The notes under the pieces are model-generated. The model made no database searches and was not told the origin of the DNA. It was given only the letters and a program-made list of their open reading frames with translations. A program made the position numbers and the translations under genes. Below are positions 16,410-24,960 of a stretch of 27,500 bases of DNA, piece by piece. Each line of letters opens with the position of its first letter. Position 1 is the first letter of the stretch. This DNA is from Symbiodinium natans (taxonomy: Eukaryota; Sar; Dinophyceae; Suessiales; Symbiodiniaceae), in the NCBI GenBank assembly GCA_905221605.1, contig CAJNDS010002679.1, forward strand, positions 1 to 27,500, written 5' to 3'.

Positions 16410-16553
16410 GGTTATGAGCCCAAGTTAGGTTCCCTGCGGTTGAGTGTTGTCTTAAGATCTTTGGGATCAAGAAGCAATGCCTTCCCCGAAGCGATGGCTC
16501 CAACCTGCCTCGGATGGTGGACAGAATGGTGGAGCTGGAAGTGGTGCAGCTGA
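16203..16553 (+). CDS. Upstream ORF starting directly after the spliced-leader-like sequence
   Basis: 116 codons opening at the ATG that abuts the leader-like sequence. It runs through the rest of the LTR and the primer-binding site and overlaps the first 77 bases of the giant ORF in another frame. The translation (Phe/Ser/Pro/Trp-rich) has no known motif. It is more likely a translational regulator of the main ORF, or chance, than a protein gene. Confidence 0.25.
   Translation: MAQSRPLFVEKVVSVCWVLGFVGGSSPDPSPLAFPSRVGFFSYWFDLGNPYRQLLRVDFFPFSPSVAPVGYEPKLGSLRLSVVLRSLGSRSNAFPEAMAPTCLGWWTEWWSWKWCS
16410..16424 (+). other. Primer-binding site, complementary to the initiator tRNA-Met anticodon region
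   Basis: GGTTATGAGCCC starts at the first base after the LTR. Its complement, GGGCTCATAACC, is the anticodon stem-loop (CAU) of eukaryotic initiator tRNA-Met. Drosophila copia begins its internal region in the same way (GGTTATGGGCCC) and is primed by the 5' half of a cleaved initiator tRNA. There is no TGG as expected for 3'-end priming. Confidence 0.75.
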
Positions 16554-19500
16554 GTCTCTGGGTGAAAGATCGGTGCTGGAAGAGGTGATTCCCGGCGCTG
16601 AAGAACATCTGGAAGAAGTCTTGGTTGCAGAAAGCCCCAATGTGGGTATGAGTCCCAATGTGGATATGGTTAGCAATGCTGAAGCTGAAGGACGCGCTGT
16701 CTCTGTATCGCCAAAGCCTGGTGAAAAAAGGAACTGGGATGCGACTGGTGGTATAGATCGTGAAATGGAGGTGACTGTTTTACGAGTGTTGCAAAAACAC
16801 GGGTATCAGCCGTCGACTTCGACTTCGGGTCGAATGGTAGACCAAGGGTCTCAGACCGATCTGATTGGAGAAGTGCCGCAAGCGACCAGGAGGCCTCTGA
16901 ACAAGATCAAAAGGGGTCCATCTTCGAGTTCCCAAGGTGGTGGAAGCGGTCACGAACAGAAGGGTGCGGACAGCTTTGAAGCTGCACCTGCTGCTGAATA
17001 CGCCATGGGGGAGGAGGAGATCCTACAGATGGAGGCTGAACGGTTGCGACAGCTGTCAGAAGAAGAGGACGAGATGCGTCAGGTCCCGGAAAGGGATGGT
17101 TTTCGGAAAGATGAGCATCTGATCCAAGCGTGTGATGGCACAATGTGGGAATGGCACCTCCATGAAGATGGGAGACAATATTATTACTGCCTGGATACGC
17201 AGGAAAGCAAGTGGACATTGCCGGTGGTAGGTGAAAAGATGAAGAGTGACGAGGTGGTTGGGTCTCCTTCGGGCAATGAGCTGGAAATGGAGGCGGCACT
17301 GGGTTCTTCATCCTCTACTCCGAAGACTGAGTCTACGAGGGCATTCCAGGGTAGTGTAAATAGTTTAGGTGAAAAAGATTTTTCCTCTACTATCAGGGAT
17401 AGCGGTCCTAGGGCTGGTGGTGACGCCCCGACCTCGGGTTCTCCTGATGAGGAGGGGATTCCTGGAAACCGAGCCGACATCGCTGGAGCTCAACATCTGG
17501 ATCGGGAAGGAATGGGAGCACTTTCTGAGGGTGTGGCAGCGGTGGAGTCGGTAGGTCCAGAAGGAAAAATTCCCAATGTGGAGATCGGAACTGTGTCGGC
17601 TGCAGAAGAGCGAGTGGTGGATGTGGTACCTGTCGTTCAGGAAGGTGGTCCTGGAGATTCGGAAGACGGAGGGAAAAAGTCGTGTGTTGCGACTGAGGAG
17701 GTCTCTTCGTTTGGTGCCAAGATTCCTGCCATTCAAGGGGAAAAAGAAGCTTCTGGAATAGCTGGAGACACGGAAGATCTGAAAGATGAGGCCTGGAGCG
17801 CCAATGATGCGCGGGTCGATGCGCCAGATATTACCTGGAGTGCGAAGGAAGCACGGGTTGAGGTGCATATGGTGTTACGTTCCACGGGCGACTGCAACAA
17901 TGGGGCGCAGGTCTCCGCAGCAGCTGATGATGGAGGTTCACAGGTGGACGCACTGGTGCAACCTGAAGTTAGCCGCGAGGAACGAAATGACAAGGGCTAC
18001 ACCGGAGCCAATGAGGCAGCTGTGGTCAATGATGGTGGCAATTCTCCTTTGGAAACCATGGAACCAAAGGAGCCTGCGGTGGAAGAAAGTGTGCCTGCCG
18101 TGGATGATCAACTCAATCGCCCTGCGGTGGAAGAAAATTTGCCTGCTGCAGAAGGTGTGACAAAGGACTCCAATGATGGGTCCACTCCCAGGAAGGGAGA
18201 AGTGTGGCCGTCTGGAAGTTCGCCGGAAGTCGACACCGAGCGAACTGAAGCAGATGAGGCAAAGCCTTTGGCGGAGAAAAAGGGAGGTCCTGAAATCCAG
18301 GAGCACAAAAAAGATGAGCTTGTGGGACTCGTGGAGCAGGACGAGCAGTGTGACCCAAAAGTGAAGACAAAGGATGCGCCAGGAGCCGATGATACAGAGG
18401 TGGTTTCTGAAGAGCATGCAAAGAAAGTGCCCCGAGCGGGAGCCTTGGAATCACCTGGGACACATTGCTATCAAGAGGGAGATGAGATCATGGGTCTAGT
18501 GCGCTGCATCAATGGGTATGGAGCCTTTTTGGACCATGGTGATATGAATGTATTGGTTCCTGCAGAAGGGAACAATGCATATCAGTTCAAATTTGGTGAT
18601 ACTGTCAATGGAACAGTGAAACGAGTGGAAGATGATGGTACCATAATCTTGGACACCTTTCTGGTTTTGGAAGAGGACGTGGAGGACTCTTCTTCGACGC
18701 TGCGGAAATGGAAACCCAGCGGCTGGAGTACGTGGTGGACGGATTCATGGTACGCTGGTCAATGGTACCAAGATTCCAACGGTCAATGGGACTGGAAACA
18801 GGAGGAAGAGCAATCCGATGAAGAGCTTGTGGTACAGGAGTTATCCTCTGAAGAACGAGAAGAAAGGCAACTTTATGGAGAAAAGATCTACAAAGCTCTT
18901 TTGGAGAATGGAAACGAAGATGAAGCCTATGTTGGCAAAATTACTGGGATGCTGTTGGGTCGCCCGATGGAAGATTTACAGGAGTGTGTTGCAGATCAGG
19001 CATTCCTCAATGCGGAAGCTCGGCGCGCGTATGGCATCTTGCAAAATGATGGTTGGAAGCCTGATGGTACAGAAAGCACAGGCTTGGGGAAGTTAACCAC
19101 TTTTTCCCGAAAACAGTACCACAACGCGCTTTTCGAACTGGCATGTAGAAAAAGGAGATTTACTCGACCAGTTGTGGGTGAAGCGGTGGCAACGGTGCTG
19201 AATCAAGGGGAAGATGAGTTTTGGAACGCGCTTTGGTTGGACACCAAGCTATTTTTGCAGGAGCTTGATGGTGCAGTGCAATCCATGAGCAAAAGGGAGA
19301 ACAAGCCAATGGAAGCCTACATGGACCCTGACCAGTACAAAAAGGCTCACATGACTCCACAGACTGTGTCACCTGGATACAGCAAACTGTGCAAGTTCTT
19401 CAATAAGGGAAGGTGTCGCAACGGTGATGGTTGTCCCTATGAGCATCGTCGTTATGGTGAAGGTTGGCCAGGAGGAGGGTCAACTGATCCAAAGAACAGC

Positions 19501-22500
19501 CAAGAAGTTGATGATGAGGATGGGAACATTGGTGACCCTCCCACAGAGGAAGGTACAGTGGATGAGGCACAGCAGGAGCGGGAGGATTTAGCCTTCCGGG
19601 CCAAGTACAATTTTGGCAAAGGTGCATCGAAGGGTGAACCTACGTCGGGTGAGCCAAAAGGTCGTCTGTGTCTGTATTACAATCAAGGTGGTTGTAAATA
19701 TGGGACTACATGCAGGTATCTTCACAACGATGACATAGCATTGGAAGGGACTTGGGAGCCCGGCAAATCTTGGGACAATGCTTCCAGGAAGGCACTAAGG
19801 GACGCAGGGTTCCACCATTGCTGTTTCGATTATTACCTCAGAGGACGTTGCCGGAAAGGGTCAAATTTCTGCAAGTACTCCCACGACGAGATGTCAGATG
19901 AGCGGCTGACGCTCCTGAAACACTTGGTACAGGTGGCCAATCAGGTCCGGTTTGAAAAAGAGAGAGGATGGGAGATTACGGATAGAAGCACTTTTCAGCC
20001 ACCTGCGAGTGGGGGAGCTGAATCTTCCTCATCCTCGGCACCAAAAGCGCTGCAGATGACCAATGTGTCACAAAAAGAAGGTGAAAAAGGTATTCTGGAT
20101 GAAGCAGAAGCTGATGAACAAAAGAATTCGGTGGCTGCATCCACTGGTACTCGGCTTCAAAACCCGGAGGAGCCAATTGAAAATTGGATGGCTCGCAACG
20201 AACACCTGTGGGTGTATACCCCTCATGTAAGTGAGGTGATGATTACGCTTGGTGTGACCAATGTGTCGGACTTGCAAGAGTTCATCTTTGTGGAAGATTT
20301 GGTTGACAAAGGGATCAACAAAGTGACCGCATGCAAAATTCTGCAATTGGTTGGTGATGTCCGATATCGCCCGGGAGGACCGGAAAAAGCAGTTCCTTCT
20401 GATGCATCTGTACGGGTACAACAATCTTCTGGGAACAAAGGAACTGGAAGAGCGGCGGTGCGAACCCTCACTCAGGTGCGTGAAGCTGAAGACTCCGGTG
20501 CAAAAACCATGCCGAGAGGCTCCTATCGGGAGCTTTTTGATAAGGTCAGGTACCGTGATGGTTGGACGCTTGCGCAGAGGTCTCCGTTGTGCGTACAGAA
20601 GCTGCGGTTGGTGGGAGTTGGAATGCCGCCGGTGAATCCACCAACAAAAAAATATCGGTCAAGATCAAACCCTGTGAGAAGGGGAAGGCCCTTGCTGGAC
20701 AAAAAACAGGTGCGACAGGTGCCACGCTCTCGGTCACAACGACGAGTGCAACCGGCGGAAGTGGTGGAAAAGCCGAAGCCACTGGAACTGAAGCCTCGTG
20801 GTGGGTTGTCGTATCGGTTCAGCAGAGCGTGGGCAGATGTGGTGGATGATGATGAACAGGCGGAGGCCTTGGTCTCGTATGCCGCTTCCTCAAGCGATTC
20901 AAGCAAAGAGGAGACCAATGCCGTACAACGCCTGAAGAAAATCTTTTTGCAAGAAAGGGATTCACAGAGAACTGCGAATCGTGGCAATGTTCCGCAAAGT
21001 GGTTCTTCAGGCTCCAATGACGGGCCGAAAAAATCGGTTCACCTTGGCGAGGGGCGCGACAAAGCGTCGCGGGGGGAGACCCGCCAAGAAGTGACTTCAC
21101 AAGTTTTTTCGCTACCACAACCTTCTCGTCGAGCTGAACGGTCTCAAAAAAGAGCAAGGGATGGTTCAGTTATGGTTGGTTCGCTGGCGGTGGGCTCCAC
21201 GGATGAGGTTTTACCTGGGCAAGGTGTTGCTGGACAGGTGAATGTATCTGAAAGCGCTCAAGTTCTTCCTGGGCAAGAAGTGGCTGGACAGGAGACGGCG
21301 CTGGAAGGAGCAGTACAAATTTCTGACCAAAAAGAAGGAGAAGGTAGGAGCAATGAACTCCGTGGTGATGGGGCGAAGATATTGGATGTTTGTCCGGTGA
21401 AGATGGACCCTCAGCAATTGCTGGTTAAAGGTCTTCTGACTCGGATTTATTGGAAGGTTGCTGTTGGCAAGTTGCCTGTGGGGCAAAGAGACTGCCAAAA
21501 AGGGTCCAATAAGATGGATCGAAATTTGGTTATTAGCATGTCATCCGAGGGTGCAAGCGAACAGGATGAGAACCTGGCACTGGAGGACGATGCTGATCAG
21601 TCAATGGGTGACGGTGCGATGGTAGTTCTGGTGTATGATCCAAGGACGCTGATTCAGTCGCCGACAACTGATTGGGTTATGCGTCGCGGTCTTACCGATC
21701 GTTCCGTCTGGCCAGCAATGGCGTACATGGCACAGAGGATATGTGCTGAAATGGTTCAAGTGGATGAAATGAATGCCCAGCTAGGGACTGGAGCACTCCT
21801 TTTTCAAAGGAGAGATCAAGGACATTATAGTGACCTGCATCATTCGTTCCATGACAACCCGTGCTTGCCGGCGGTGGGAAATTACCCTCTTTCGGTGATG
21901 GGTGCCTTGTTGTCTCCTGGTCTGGAAGGGGAATTCAAGAATACTGACAAGTTTGGAACTGCTATGGAGGCAATTGCCTATGATTGGAGTCGCAGTCCAG
22001 GCATGGAAGTTCACATTGAACTTATGGCGAGGGTAGCCAAAATGGTTCACCCGTTCCTGAATCTTGGAGCCCAGGGGTCGGTGATGGTTTCGGAATTTCT
22101 CTGGCAGCGCGGGAGGGCCCGGTTGATGGAGTTCCTTCAAGCGGCGACTTGTGCGGACCAATTGGAGGCTCTCTGGAAAAGGATGGACGACGATGCTGAT
22201 GAAGAGGTGGATCCTTCGACAGCGGTGCTGGAAGTTCTTGGACCAGAGGATGCGGTGCTTGATCAAGGGAACAATGAATCCCTTATTCCCATTGAAGATG
22301 CTGGAGGTGAGACAAGTGGTGACACTGGAGGGGATGGCAAAGCGCCAGAAGTTTCTCCGGAAGAGGAGACATCCAGTGGATCATCAAGACTGGCGGACAC
22401 AAGGATTTTCTTGTGGTCAGTGTACTCCCGCGTGGCTTCGAATTTCTCTATGCAGGACCGCACTACTGGTAAGATCTTTGACAGCACAAAAGGGTATCCT

Positions 22501-24297
22501 GGTGAAGGACCAAGCAATGATGACAATCCTTCCTCTAAGAGGAACTTACCCTGGATCTCGGAAGACTACCTCGACGAAGTGGTGTCAAAAAAGATGGAAA
22601 GGTCTTCAGATATGGATGGGTTTGTTCCGGGAAGTGAGGGACCATTGGAAAAAGTAGAGGTGGAGAATGTTACTGCCTCTAAAATTCTTATGGCTCTTTG
22701 GAAGAAGGGATATAGAGCTGGGTATAGGAGGTTGTGTCGTTTGAGCGCATCTGGATGCAAGGTTGGAGCAATGAAACGTCCAATCAAAAGGGTGCAGAAG
22801 ATTGGCACTAGAAAGTCCTTCAAGAAGATGTTCAATGTTTTTGGATCGTCTCAGCATGGCTCAGGAGTTGGCGGAAAACCAATCATGAAGGTGGTAGGAC
22901 CAAGGCCAGGTTTTCCAGCTGTACTCCAAGCACCAAATACTGATAGCACGTCGGGTGAAGGGAGCAGTCCCCAGGTACATGGCAATGTTCATGTAGAGCA
23001 CAATCGCCCTATGGACCGGTATGAGGCAGAGCGCTTGGAGAAGAGGAAGAAGGGCTTCTGCTATTGGTTCGGCAAGGGGAAAGATCGCTGCAAATTTGGT
23101 GACGACTGCAAATTCATCCATTCCGAAGATGATGTGGTGCTACATTCGTATTGGTGCAAATACTATGTGGCAGGGAGAGAATGTTTCGCTGGAAAGGATT
23201 GTGAGTTCTCGCATGATGCAACTGGTGTGAGGTGCATCCAGTTTGCTCGGTCTGGGAAGTGTCGGTTTGGTGACAGGTGTGTCTTCGGGCATGATGTTCC
23301 GCTGGAAGAACAGAGGCCAAGGTCTCCAAGGACGCCCCCAAGGGATGGTCCAAGGAGAAGTTCTGGTGCAAATGGTGGTGAAAAGGAGATCTCTCCTGAA
23401 CAGTTCGATGATGGTGAGGAGGATTTTATGGTTTATGACGAAGAGACCAAGATGACGGAACTGTTGATGGAGGCGATTTCATTTCTGTCCAATGGCAAGC
23501 CAGATTTGGCTCGAGCAGAGGCGGACCCATTGTTCAAACTCCTGAAGTTCGCTGGAGATACTGACCAAATGGATCAAGTATGGGTTTCGTGGACCACTGG
23601 TATGTTGACCGTGCTGGAACTTCTCGAAGTTGTGAAGTTTTATGAGGTTTCGCTCACGGAGGTGGAAGAATGGGTCAATGACCTGAGGATATGGTACGAG
23701 CGAGCCAATTTGGGAGAAGAAAAGGATTCCAAAAGAGGCAAAAAGAGGTCCCTAGAAAGGGAGTCCAGCAAGGATATTCCTGCCGAAAAAGAAGTGGTTG
23801 AGACTTCGGAGACGGAGGTTGCCGTTGAGGAGGAGAAGAAAAAGGTAAAAAAGAAGAGGAAAGCTGCAGCTATCGAAGATCCTTACACTCTCATGGTTCC
23901 AAAGCCGAAGAAGATGCCGGCGATCATTGAGAAGGGTGGATCATCATCCAATGTGGTGGTTTCTGCAGTAGAAAAAGCCTCGAAAGTGCGCACAAAGTCA
24001 AATGTCGGAGGAAAGACAAAGAAGAAGGAGAAAAGTCAGAGTCCCAAAAAAGAAGAGGTGGTAATGGTGCAAGATCCTGAGGAAAAGGATCGTCCATCTG
24101 ATGCGGATGCACCAGGGTCTGCCACTGCGAATGCAGAGCTGGGTCAATCTTGCCAGGCGATTGAGGACGCAAAGAGAGAAGGATTGGTATCCTCAATTCA
24201 AAGGGGTGTACAGGATCCTGTTCTTACAGTTTCGGACCTGGAGTATATTCTGCTGCAACTTCACCTCAAGATTGCCAACAATCGGAAAAAGAAGTGA
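16477..24297 (+). CDS. Giant multidomain RNA-binding protein of the LTR element (WW, S1-like, MLLE, SAM-like, six CCCH fingers)
   Basis: 2,606 aa, uninterrupted. The ATG at 16477 is the first after an in-frame TAA at 16453. Domains: WW at 223-249 (Trp224, GRQYYYC at 232-238, Trp246, Pro249). An acidic, repeat-like low-complexity region at about 255-655. An S1-like OB fold at 664-728. A Trp-rich stretch at about 745-780. An MLLE/PABC domain at 799-858 with GKITGMLL at 820-827. CCCH fingers at 972-990, 1065-1083 (both C-x7-C-x5-C-x3-H) and 1116-1136 (C-x8-C-x6-C-x3-H). A SAM-like segment at 1233-1297. A basic RS/KR stretch at about 1388-1440. A folded-looking block of unknown family at about 1711-1900. 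A second finger triplet at 2195-2215, 2227-2246 and 2253-2272. A Lys/Glu-rich tail with KKKVKKKRK-type nuclear-localisation signals. These domains are typical of mRNA-binding proteins, and MLLE domains bind PAM2 peptides on translation and decay factors. It probably replaces Gag in packaging RNA, which is inference. No Pol domain seen. Confidence 0.85.
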   Translation: MPSPKRWLQPASDGGQNGGAGSGAAESLGERSVLEEVIPGAEEHLEEVLVAESPNVGMSPNVDMVSNAEAEGRAVSVSPKPGEKRNWDATGGIDREMEVTVLRVLQKHGYQPSTSTSGRMVDQGSQTDLIGEVPQATRRPLNKIKRGPSSSSQGGGSGHEQKGADSFEAAPAAEYAMGEEEILQMEAERLRQLSEEEDEMRQVPERDGFRKDEHLIQACDGTMWEWHLHEDGRQYYYCLDTQESKWTLPVVGEKMKSDEVVGSPSGNELEMEAALGSSSSTPKTESTRAFQGSVNSLGEKDFSSTIRDSGPRAGGDAPTSGSPDEEGIPGNRADIAGAQHLDREGMGALSEGVAAVESVGPEGKIPNVEIGTVSAAEERVVDVVPVVQEGGPGDSEDGGKKSCVATEEVSSFGAKIPAIQGEKEASGIAGDTEDLKDEAWSANDARVDAPDITWSAKEARVEVHMVLRSTGDCNNGAQVSAAADDGGSQVDALVQPEVSREERNDKGYTGANEAAVVNDGGNSPLETMEPKEPAVEESVPAVDDQLNRPAVEENLPAAEGVTKDSNDGSTPRKGEVWPSGSSPEVDTERTEADEAKPLAEKKGGPEIQEHKKDELVGLVEQDEQCDPKVKTKDAPGADDTEVVSEEHAKKVPRAGALESPGTHCYQEGDEIMGLVRCINGYGAFLDHGDMNVLVPAEGNNAYQFKFGDTVNGTVKRVEDDGTIILDTFLVLEEDVEDSSSTLRKWKPSGWSTWWTDSWYAGQWYQDSNGQWDWKQEEEQSDEELVVQELSSEEREERQLYGEKIYKALLENGNEDEAYVGKITGMLLGRPMEDLQECVADQAFLNAEARRAYGILQNDGWKPDGTESTGLGKLTTFSRKQYHNALFELACRKRRFTRPVVGEAVATVLNQGEDEFWNALWLDTKLFLQELDGAVQSMSKRENKPMEAYMDPDQYKKAHMTPQTVSPGYSKLCKFFNKGRCRNGDGCPYEHRRYGEGWPGGGSTDPKNSQEVDDEDGNIGDPPTEEGTVDEAQQEREDLAFRAKYNFGKGASKGEPTSGEPKGRLCLYYNQGGCKYGTTCRYLHNDDIALEGTWEPGKSWDNASRKALRDAGFHHCCFDYYLRGRCRKGSNFCKYSHDEMSDERLTLLKHLVQVANQVRFEKERGWEITDRSTFQPPASGGAESSSSSAPKALQMTNVSQKEGEKGILDEAEADEQKNSVAASTGTRLQNPEEPIENWMARNEHLWVYTPHVSEVMITLGVTNVSDLQEFIFVEDLVDKGINKVTACKILQLVGDVRYRPGGPEKAVPSDASVRVQQSSGNKGTGRAAVRTLTQVREAEDSGAKTMPRGSYRELFDKVRYRDGWTLAQRSPLCVQKLRLVGVGMPPVNPPTKKYRSRSNPVRRGRPLLDKKQVRQVPRSRSQRRVQPAEVVEKPKPLELKPRGGLSYRFSRAWADVVDDDEQAEALVSYAASSSDSSKEETNAVQRLKKIFLQERDSQRTANRGNVPQSGSSGSNDGPKKSVHLGEGRDKASRGETRQEVTSQVFSLPQPSRRAERSQKRARDGSVMVGSLAVGSTDEVLPGQGVAGQVNVSESAQVLPGQEVAGQETALEGAVQISDQKEGEGRSNELRGDGAKILDVCPVKMDPQQLLVKGLLTRIYWKVAVGKLPVGQRDCQKGSNKMDRNLVISMSSEGASEQDENLALEDDADQSMGDGAMVVLVYDPRTLIQSPTTDWVMRRGLTDRSVWPAMAYMAQRICAEMVQVDEMNAQLGTGALLFQRRDQGHYSDLHHSFHDNPCLPAVGNYPLSVMGALLSPGLEGEFKNTDKFGTAMEAIAYDWSRSPGMEVHIELMARVAKMVHPFLNLGAQGSVMVSEFLWQRGRARLMEFLQAATCADQLEALWKRMDDDADEEVDPSTAVLEVLGPEDAVLDQGNNESLIPIEDAGGETSGDTGGDGKAPEVSPEEETSSGSSRLADTRIFLWSVYSRVASNFSMQDRTTGKIFDSTKGYPGEGPSNDDNPSSKRNLPWISEDYLDEVVSKKMERSSDMDGFVPGSEGPLEKVEVENVTASKILMALWKKGYRAGYRRLCRLSASGCKVGAMKRPIKRVQKIGTRKSFKKMFNVFGSSQHGSGVGGKPIMKVVGPRPGFPAVLQAPNTDSTSGEGSSPQVHGNVHVEHNRPMDRYEAERLEKRKKGFCYWFGKGKDRCKFGDDCKFIHSEDDVVLHSYWCKYYVAGRECFAGKDCEFSHDATGVRCIQFARSGKCRFGDRCVFGHDVPLEEQRPRSPRTPPRDGPRRSSGANGGEKEISPEQFDDGEEDFMVYDEETKMTELLMEAISFLSNGKPDLARAEADPLFKLLKFAGDTDQMDQVWVSWTTGMLTVLELLEVVKFYEVSLTEVEEWVNDLRIWYERANLGEEKDSKRGKKRSLERESSKDIPAEKEVVETSETEVAVEEEKKKVKKKRKAAAIEDPYTLMVPKPKKMPAIIEKGGSSSNVVVSAVEKASKVRTKSNVGGKTKKKEKSQSPKKEEVVMVQDPEEKDRPSDADAPGSATANAELGQSCQAIEDAKREGLVSSIQRGVQDPVLTVSDLEYILLQLHLKIANNRKKK

Positions 24298-24640
24298 TTG
24301 GAAGGTATGGATGAAGGGATGGTTTTTCTCTTTCTGGAGACAGGTGCGCTGGAACAGCCAATGTGCTGACAAATGTGGTGGTTAATATTAAGGGTATGGA
24401 AATCCCTGATAGTAGAAGTCAGTAGCTTTTCGCGTAGCGAAGACCACGGTTTGTGGTGAAGAAGGCCAAGGAGTCTTCAGTGATGAGAGGATCATGGTGA
24501 AAAGAGATTCTCTGTGGGTAGTAGGTTAGCCAATGTGCTATAATTCCGTCCTGGAAGACGTTAAACCATAACATGCATTTCAAGCAGCTGGCTGCTGCCT
24601 TAATGGCAGTTTTTGGCCAAAATATCTGCACCTCCAAGGT
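24298..24640 (+). other. 3' untranslated region of the retrotransposon
   Basis: Follows the stop at 24297. No open frame of note and no trace of an RNase H end or 'ADxxTK' motif from a lost pol gene. The 72-codon minus-strand frame here has no recognisable motif. Confidence 0.6.
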
Positions 24641-24660
24641 GTCCTAGGAAATCCTAGGAC
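24641..24660 (+). other. Perfect hairpin abutting the polypurine tract
   Basis: GTCCTAGG-AAAT-CCTAGGAC forms an 8-bp perfect stem with a 4-base loop, ending at the base before the polypurine tract. It could influence plus-strand priming or RNA 3' processing; no known parallel comes to mind. Confidence 0.7.
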
Positions 24661-24668
24661 AGGGGGAG
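24661..24668 (+). other. Polypurine tract
   Basis: AGGGGGAG lies directly before the TG of the 3' LTR, the position and composition expected of the plus-strand primer site. Confidence 0.85.
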
Positions 24669-24960
24669 TGCGGAGCTGCAATTGGTATTGTAGAAAGGAG
24701 TTCGTGTTGGGGTTGGATGGGTCAATGAACCCGGAAATCATATTTGGCTCAAGATGGCCCAGAGCCGTCCGCTTTTCGTTGAAAAGGTTGTGTCCGTGTG
24801 TTGGGTGTTGGGTTTTGTGGGAGGTAGTAGTCCCGACCCTTCTCCCTTAGCCTTTCCCTCTAGGGTGGGGTTCTTCTCTTACTGGTTCGATCTGGGAAAT
24901 CCATATAGGCAACTGTTAGGGGTTGATTTCTTTCCCTTTTCCCCTTCGGTTGCCCCCGTA
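24669..24960 (+). repeat. 3' long terminal repeat
   Basis: Same length as the 5' LTR with no gaps and one substitution (G at 24919). Contains the second spliced-leader-like copy at 24739-24753. Confidence 0.9.

Larger units (their letters stand above)
16118..24960 (+). mobile_element. Young LTR retrotransposon, copia-type signals, non-autonomous, with a giant RNA-binding ORF
   Basis: The 8,843-bp unit has, in order: 5' LTR (16118-16409), primer-binding site (16410), a 56-base leader, one 2,606-codon ORF (16477-24297), a 3' untranslated region, a hairpin plus polypurine tract (24641-24668), and the 3' LTR (24669-24960). CCCTA flanks it on both sides. The LTRs differ at one base in 292, so the insertion is recent. 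The primer-binding site matches the anticodon region of initiator tRNA-Met, the priming mode known from Drosophila copia. No protease (DTG/DSG), integrase, reverse transcriptase (YxDD) or RNase H motif was found by eye in any frame. It would therefore need enzymes from an autonomous partner, like TR-GAG or LARD-type elements. It sits on the plus strand in the inferred first cold-shock-domain intron of the minus-strand host gene (25069-15685). Without the element and one target copy that intron would be about 540 bases. Confidence 0.85.

Noticed and set aside
16477-24297. Possibility that the giant ORF is an ordinary host gene and the flanking repeats are incidental
   Set aside because: Equal-length LTRs without gaps, primer site exactly at the LTR edge, polypurine tract exactly before the second LTR and matching CCCTA flanks together are too specific. 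Capture of a host gene by the element remains possible.
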